Shown: piece by piece, positions 62,294 through 64,000 of the stretch
Layout: each line of letters starts with the position of its first letter
Numbering within the stretch: the stretch's first letter is position 1
Source: Pseudoalteromonas sp. 3D05
Lineage (GTDB): Bacteria > Pseudomonadota > Gammaproteobacteria > Enterobacterales > Alteromonadaceae
Assembly: GCF_002723455.1 (NCBI RefSeq)
Contig: NZ_PDUS01000002.1
Location: 346,398 to 410,397, forward strand
Length of the DNA stretch: 64,000 nucleotides
Direction of reading: 5' to 3'
Program-made: the position numbers and the translations under genes
The notes under the pieces: generated by a model
What the model saw: only the letters and a program-made list of their open reading frames with translations
What the model was told of the DNA's origin: nothing
Database searches by the model: none

Positions 62294-63919
62294 ATGGCTC
62301 AGCAGCAATGGTATAAAGGCGCAGTTATTTATCAAGTCTACCCGCGCAGTTTTCAAGATACCAATGGCGATGGAATTGGTGATTTAAAAGGGATCATCTC
62401 TCGAATTGACTACATTAAAAGTTTAGGTGTTGATGCTATTTGGATCTCACCATTCTTTAAATCCCCAATGAAAGATTTTGGCTATGATATAAGTGATTAT
62501 CGTGACATTGACCCTTTGTTTGGTGATTTAAATGACTTTGATGAGTTAATTGCTCAAGCCCACCAGCGTGATATCAAAATCATTATTGACCAAGTATTAA
62601 GCCACACGTCAGATCAACATCAATGGTTTTTAGACAGCCGTGAAGATAAAAACAATGACAAATCTGATTGGTACGTATGGGCCGATTCAAAGCCAGACGG
62701 TACTCAACCAAATAATTGGTTAAGCATTTTTGGTGGACCTGCTTGGCAGTGGGAGCCTCGTCGCGGGCAATACTATTTACATAACTTTTTAACAGAGCAA
62801 CCTGACTTAAATTTCCATAATCCAGATGTACGCAAAGCAGTACTGGATAACGTTGAGTTTTGGCTTAAAAAAGGTGTTGATGGTTTTCGTTTAGATGCCA
62901 TTAACTTTTGCTATCACGATGCGCAGCTTCGTGATAACCCAGCTAAACCACCTGAAAAACGCCAAGGTCGTGGTTTTAGTGAGGATAATCCGTACGCATT
63001 TCAATATCATGACTACAACAACACCCAGCCTGAAAATATTAGCTTTATGCAGGATATTCGTGCCTTACTTAACAAATACCCTGGTACTGTGTCGTTAGGT
63101 GAAATATCTTCTGAAGACTCACTCGCCACTATGGCTCAATACACAGCTGGCGGCGATAAGCTGCACATGGGTTACAGTTTTGAACTACTGACTAATGACT
63201 ACAGCAGCGAGTACATTCGCACAACAGTTAAAACACTTGAAGAACGCATGACTGAAGGCTGGCCATGCTGGGCGTTCAGTAATCATGATGTTGAGCGTGT
63301 AGCAAGTCGCTGGAGCAGCGACAACAGCATCAACCCCTCACAATGTAAAATGTTGAGCGCCCTACTTGCATCGTTGCGTGGTAGTGTCTGCATGTACCAA
63401 GGTGAAGAGTTAGGCCTTGGCGAAGCCAATGTTGCGTTTGAAGACTTACAAGACCCATACGGCATTACCTTTTGGCCAAACTTTAAAGGCCGTGATGGCT
63501 GTCGTACACCGATGCCTTGGCATAACGACAACTGTGAGCAAGCTGGTTTTTCAACGACAAAACCTTGGTTACCTGTCGATGCAAACCATAAACGCCAAGC
63601 GGTTAATGAGCAAGATACAAATGCAGATTCTATTTTGAACGCATTTCGTGAGTTTATGGCGTGGCGTAAAACGCAGGTTGTGTTGCTAGAAGGTGATATT
63701 GAGTTTATTGATACACCTGAACCAGTGCTAGCGTTCTATCGTCGATTGGAAGGTAAAACAATGCTGTGCGTATTTAACTTAGCAGCCAGCACTGAAACAT
63801 TAACGCTGAGCAACACGATAATAAACTCACATGAACAGCTTAGCCATCATAATGCAACTGTAACCGACAAGCGCTTAACCCTGCCCGGTTTTGGCTGTTT
63901 TTATGCTGACGTAAACTAG
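62294..63919 (+). CDS. GH13 alpha-glucosidase (oligo-1,6/maltodextrin type)
   Basis: A 541-residue cytoplasmic enzyme (no signal peptide) that hydrolyses short maltodextrins or maltose to glucose. MAQQQWYKGAVIYQVYPRSF is the family N-terminus; the start at 62294 is chosen because GGAG lies six bases before it. A calcium-loop-like DTNGDGIGD follows. Catalytic residues are Asp201 (GFRLDAINF), Glu270 (SLGEISSE) and Asp332 (FSNHDVER), as in the GH13_23 and related subfamilies. It completes the pathway from imported maltodextrin to glucose for glk. Confidence 0.95.
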   Translation: MAQQQWYKGAVIYQVYPRSFQDTNGDGIGDLKGIISRIDYIKSLGVDAIWISPFFKSPMKDFGYDISDYRDIDPLFGDLNDFDELIAQAHQRDIKIIIDQVLSHTSDQHQWFLDSREDKNNDKSDWYVWADSKPDGTQPNNWLSIFGGPAWQWEPRRGQYYLHNFLTEQPDLNFHNPDVRKAVLDNVEFWLKKGVDGFRLDAINFCYHDAQLRDNPAKPPEKRQGRGFSEDNPYAFQYHDYNNTQPENISFMQDIRALLNKYPGTVSLGEISSEDSLATMAQYTAGGDKLHMGYSFELLTNDYSSEYIRTTVKTLEERMTEGWPCWAFSNHDVERVASRWSSDNSINPSQCKMLSALLASLRGSVCMYQGEELGLGEANVAFEDLQDPYGITFWPNFKGRDGCRTPMPWHNDNCEQAGFSTTKPWLPVDANHKRQAVNEQDTNADSILNAFREFMAWRKTQVVLLEGDIEFIDTPEPVLAFYRRLEGKTMLCVFNLAASTETLTLSNTIINSHEQLSHHNATVTDKRLTLPGFGCFYADVN

Positions 63920-63937
63920 CTTCTAAACATTCCCCTG

Positions 63938-63968
63938 ATAAAAAGCCCTGATTTTATCAGGGCTTTTT
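63938..63968 (+). terminator. Terminator after the alpha-glucosidase
   Basis: AAAAGCCCTGAT/ATCAGGGCTTTT stem with a three-base loop and a T run. Confidence 0.92.
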
Positions 63969-64000
63969 ATTTGCTCATAGTGTCTTGTCCTGAAATGTGT

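Overview
The window looks like a chromosomal segment of a marine gammaproteobacterium of the Alteromonadales, most likely Pseudoalteromonas. This is inferred from gene content and protein character: mfd-csiV, a cbb3 oxidase cluster running into fnr-uspE-ttcA, an Entner-Doudoroff operon, abundant TonB receptors, and an AT-leaning base composition. No rRNA, tRNA, CRISPR array or recognised phage-defence system was seen.

Layout. 1-9.7 kb: mfd (5' end outside the window), csiV, small lipoproteins, an unknown two-TM protein and a large TonB-dependent receptor. 10-20 kb: ccoNOQP, ccoHIS, a TauE/DsbD_2-like membrane protein, fnr, uspE and ttcA, a compact set for microaerobic respiration and its oxygen-sensing control; ccoS (55 aa) is too short for routine ORF calling. 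20-33 kb: an accessory secDF pair with a small exported partner, a zinc alcohol dehydrogenase, an Atm1-type ABC exporter, an M13 peptidase, a YebC-family protein, an LRR-protein kinase and an unknown lipoprotein. 33.6-41 kb: edd-eda-gapA, glk-lacI and a second lacI-type gene, tied together by three copies of the palindrome TGACACCGGTGTCA. 41-43.3 kb: VanZ-like, HPF-like and NhaR-like genes.

43.3-49.4 kb is a decayed chromosomal integron. The integrase pseudogene (two in-frame stops and a deletion near its C-terminus) keeps a perfect CTGT-N8-ACAG LexA box. Divergent from it lies an array of six cassettes on the minus strand, separated by attC sites that share a conserved body. An IS1111-type IS110-family element sits inside one attC, and a deleted relative of it sits at the last attC. 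The intact element has about 490 bp of non-coding DNA downstream of its transposase, where its guide RNA should be encoded; short words there match the target and the element end.

49.4-63.9 kb is an alpha-glucan utilisation locus. A TonB receptor, a flavin-dependent halogenase-like protein and a periplasmic cyclomaltodextrinase-like GH13 form one minus-strand unit. A lipoprotein GH13 amylase, a sugar MFS transporter and a lipoprotein GH15 glucoamylase form a second. A cytoplasmic GH13 alpha-glucosidase is transcribed divergently. All three units have the palindrome TGCATACGTAT(T/G)CA upstream, pointing to one LacI-type regulator not found in the window. The glucose released would feed glk and the Entner-Doudoroff operon.

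Three families of small inverted-repeat elements (MITE-like) are scattered between genes; two copies touch the stop codon of the neighbouring gene.
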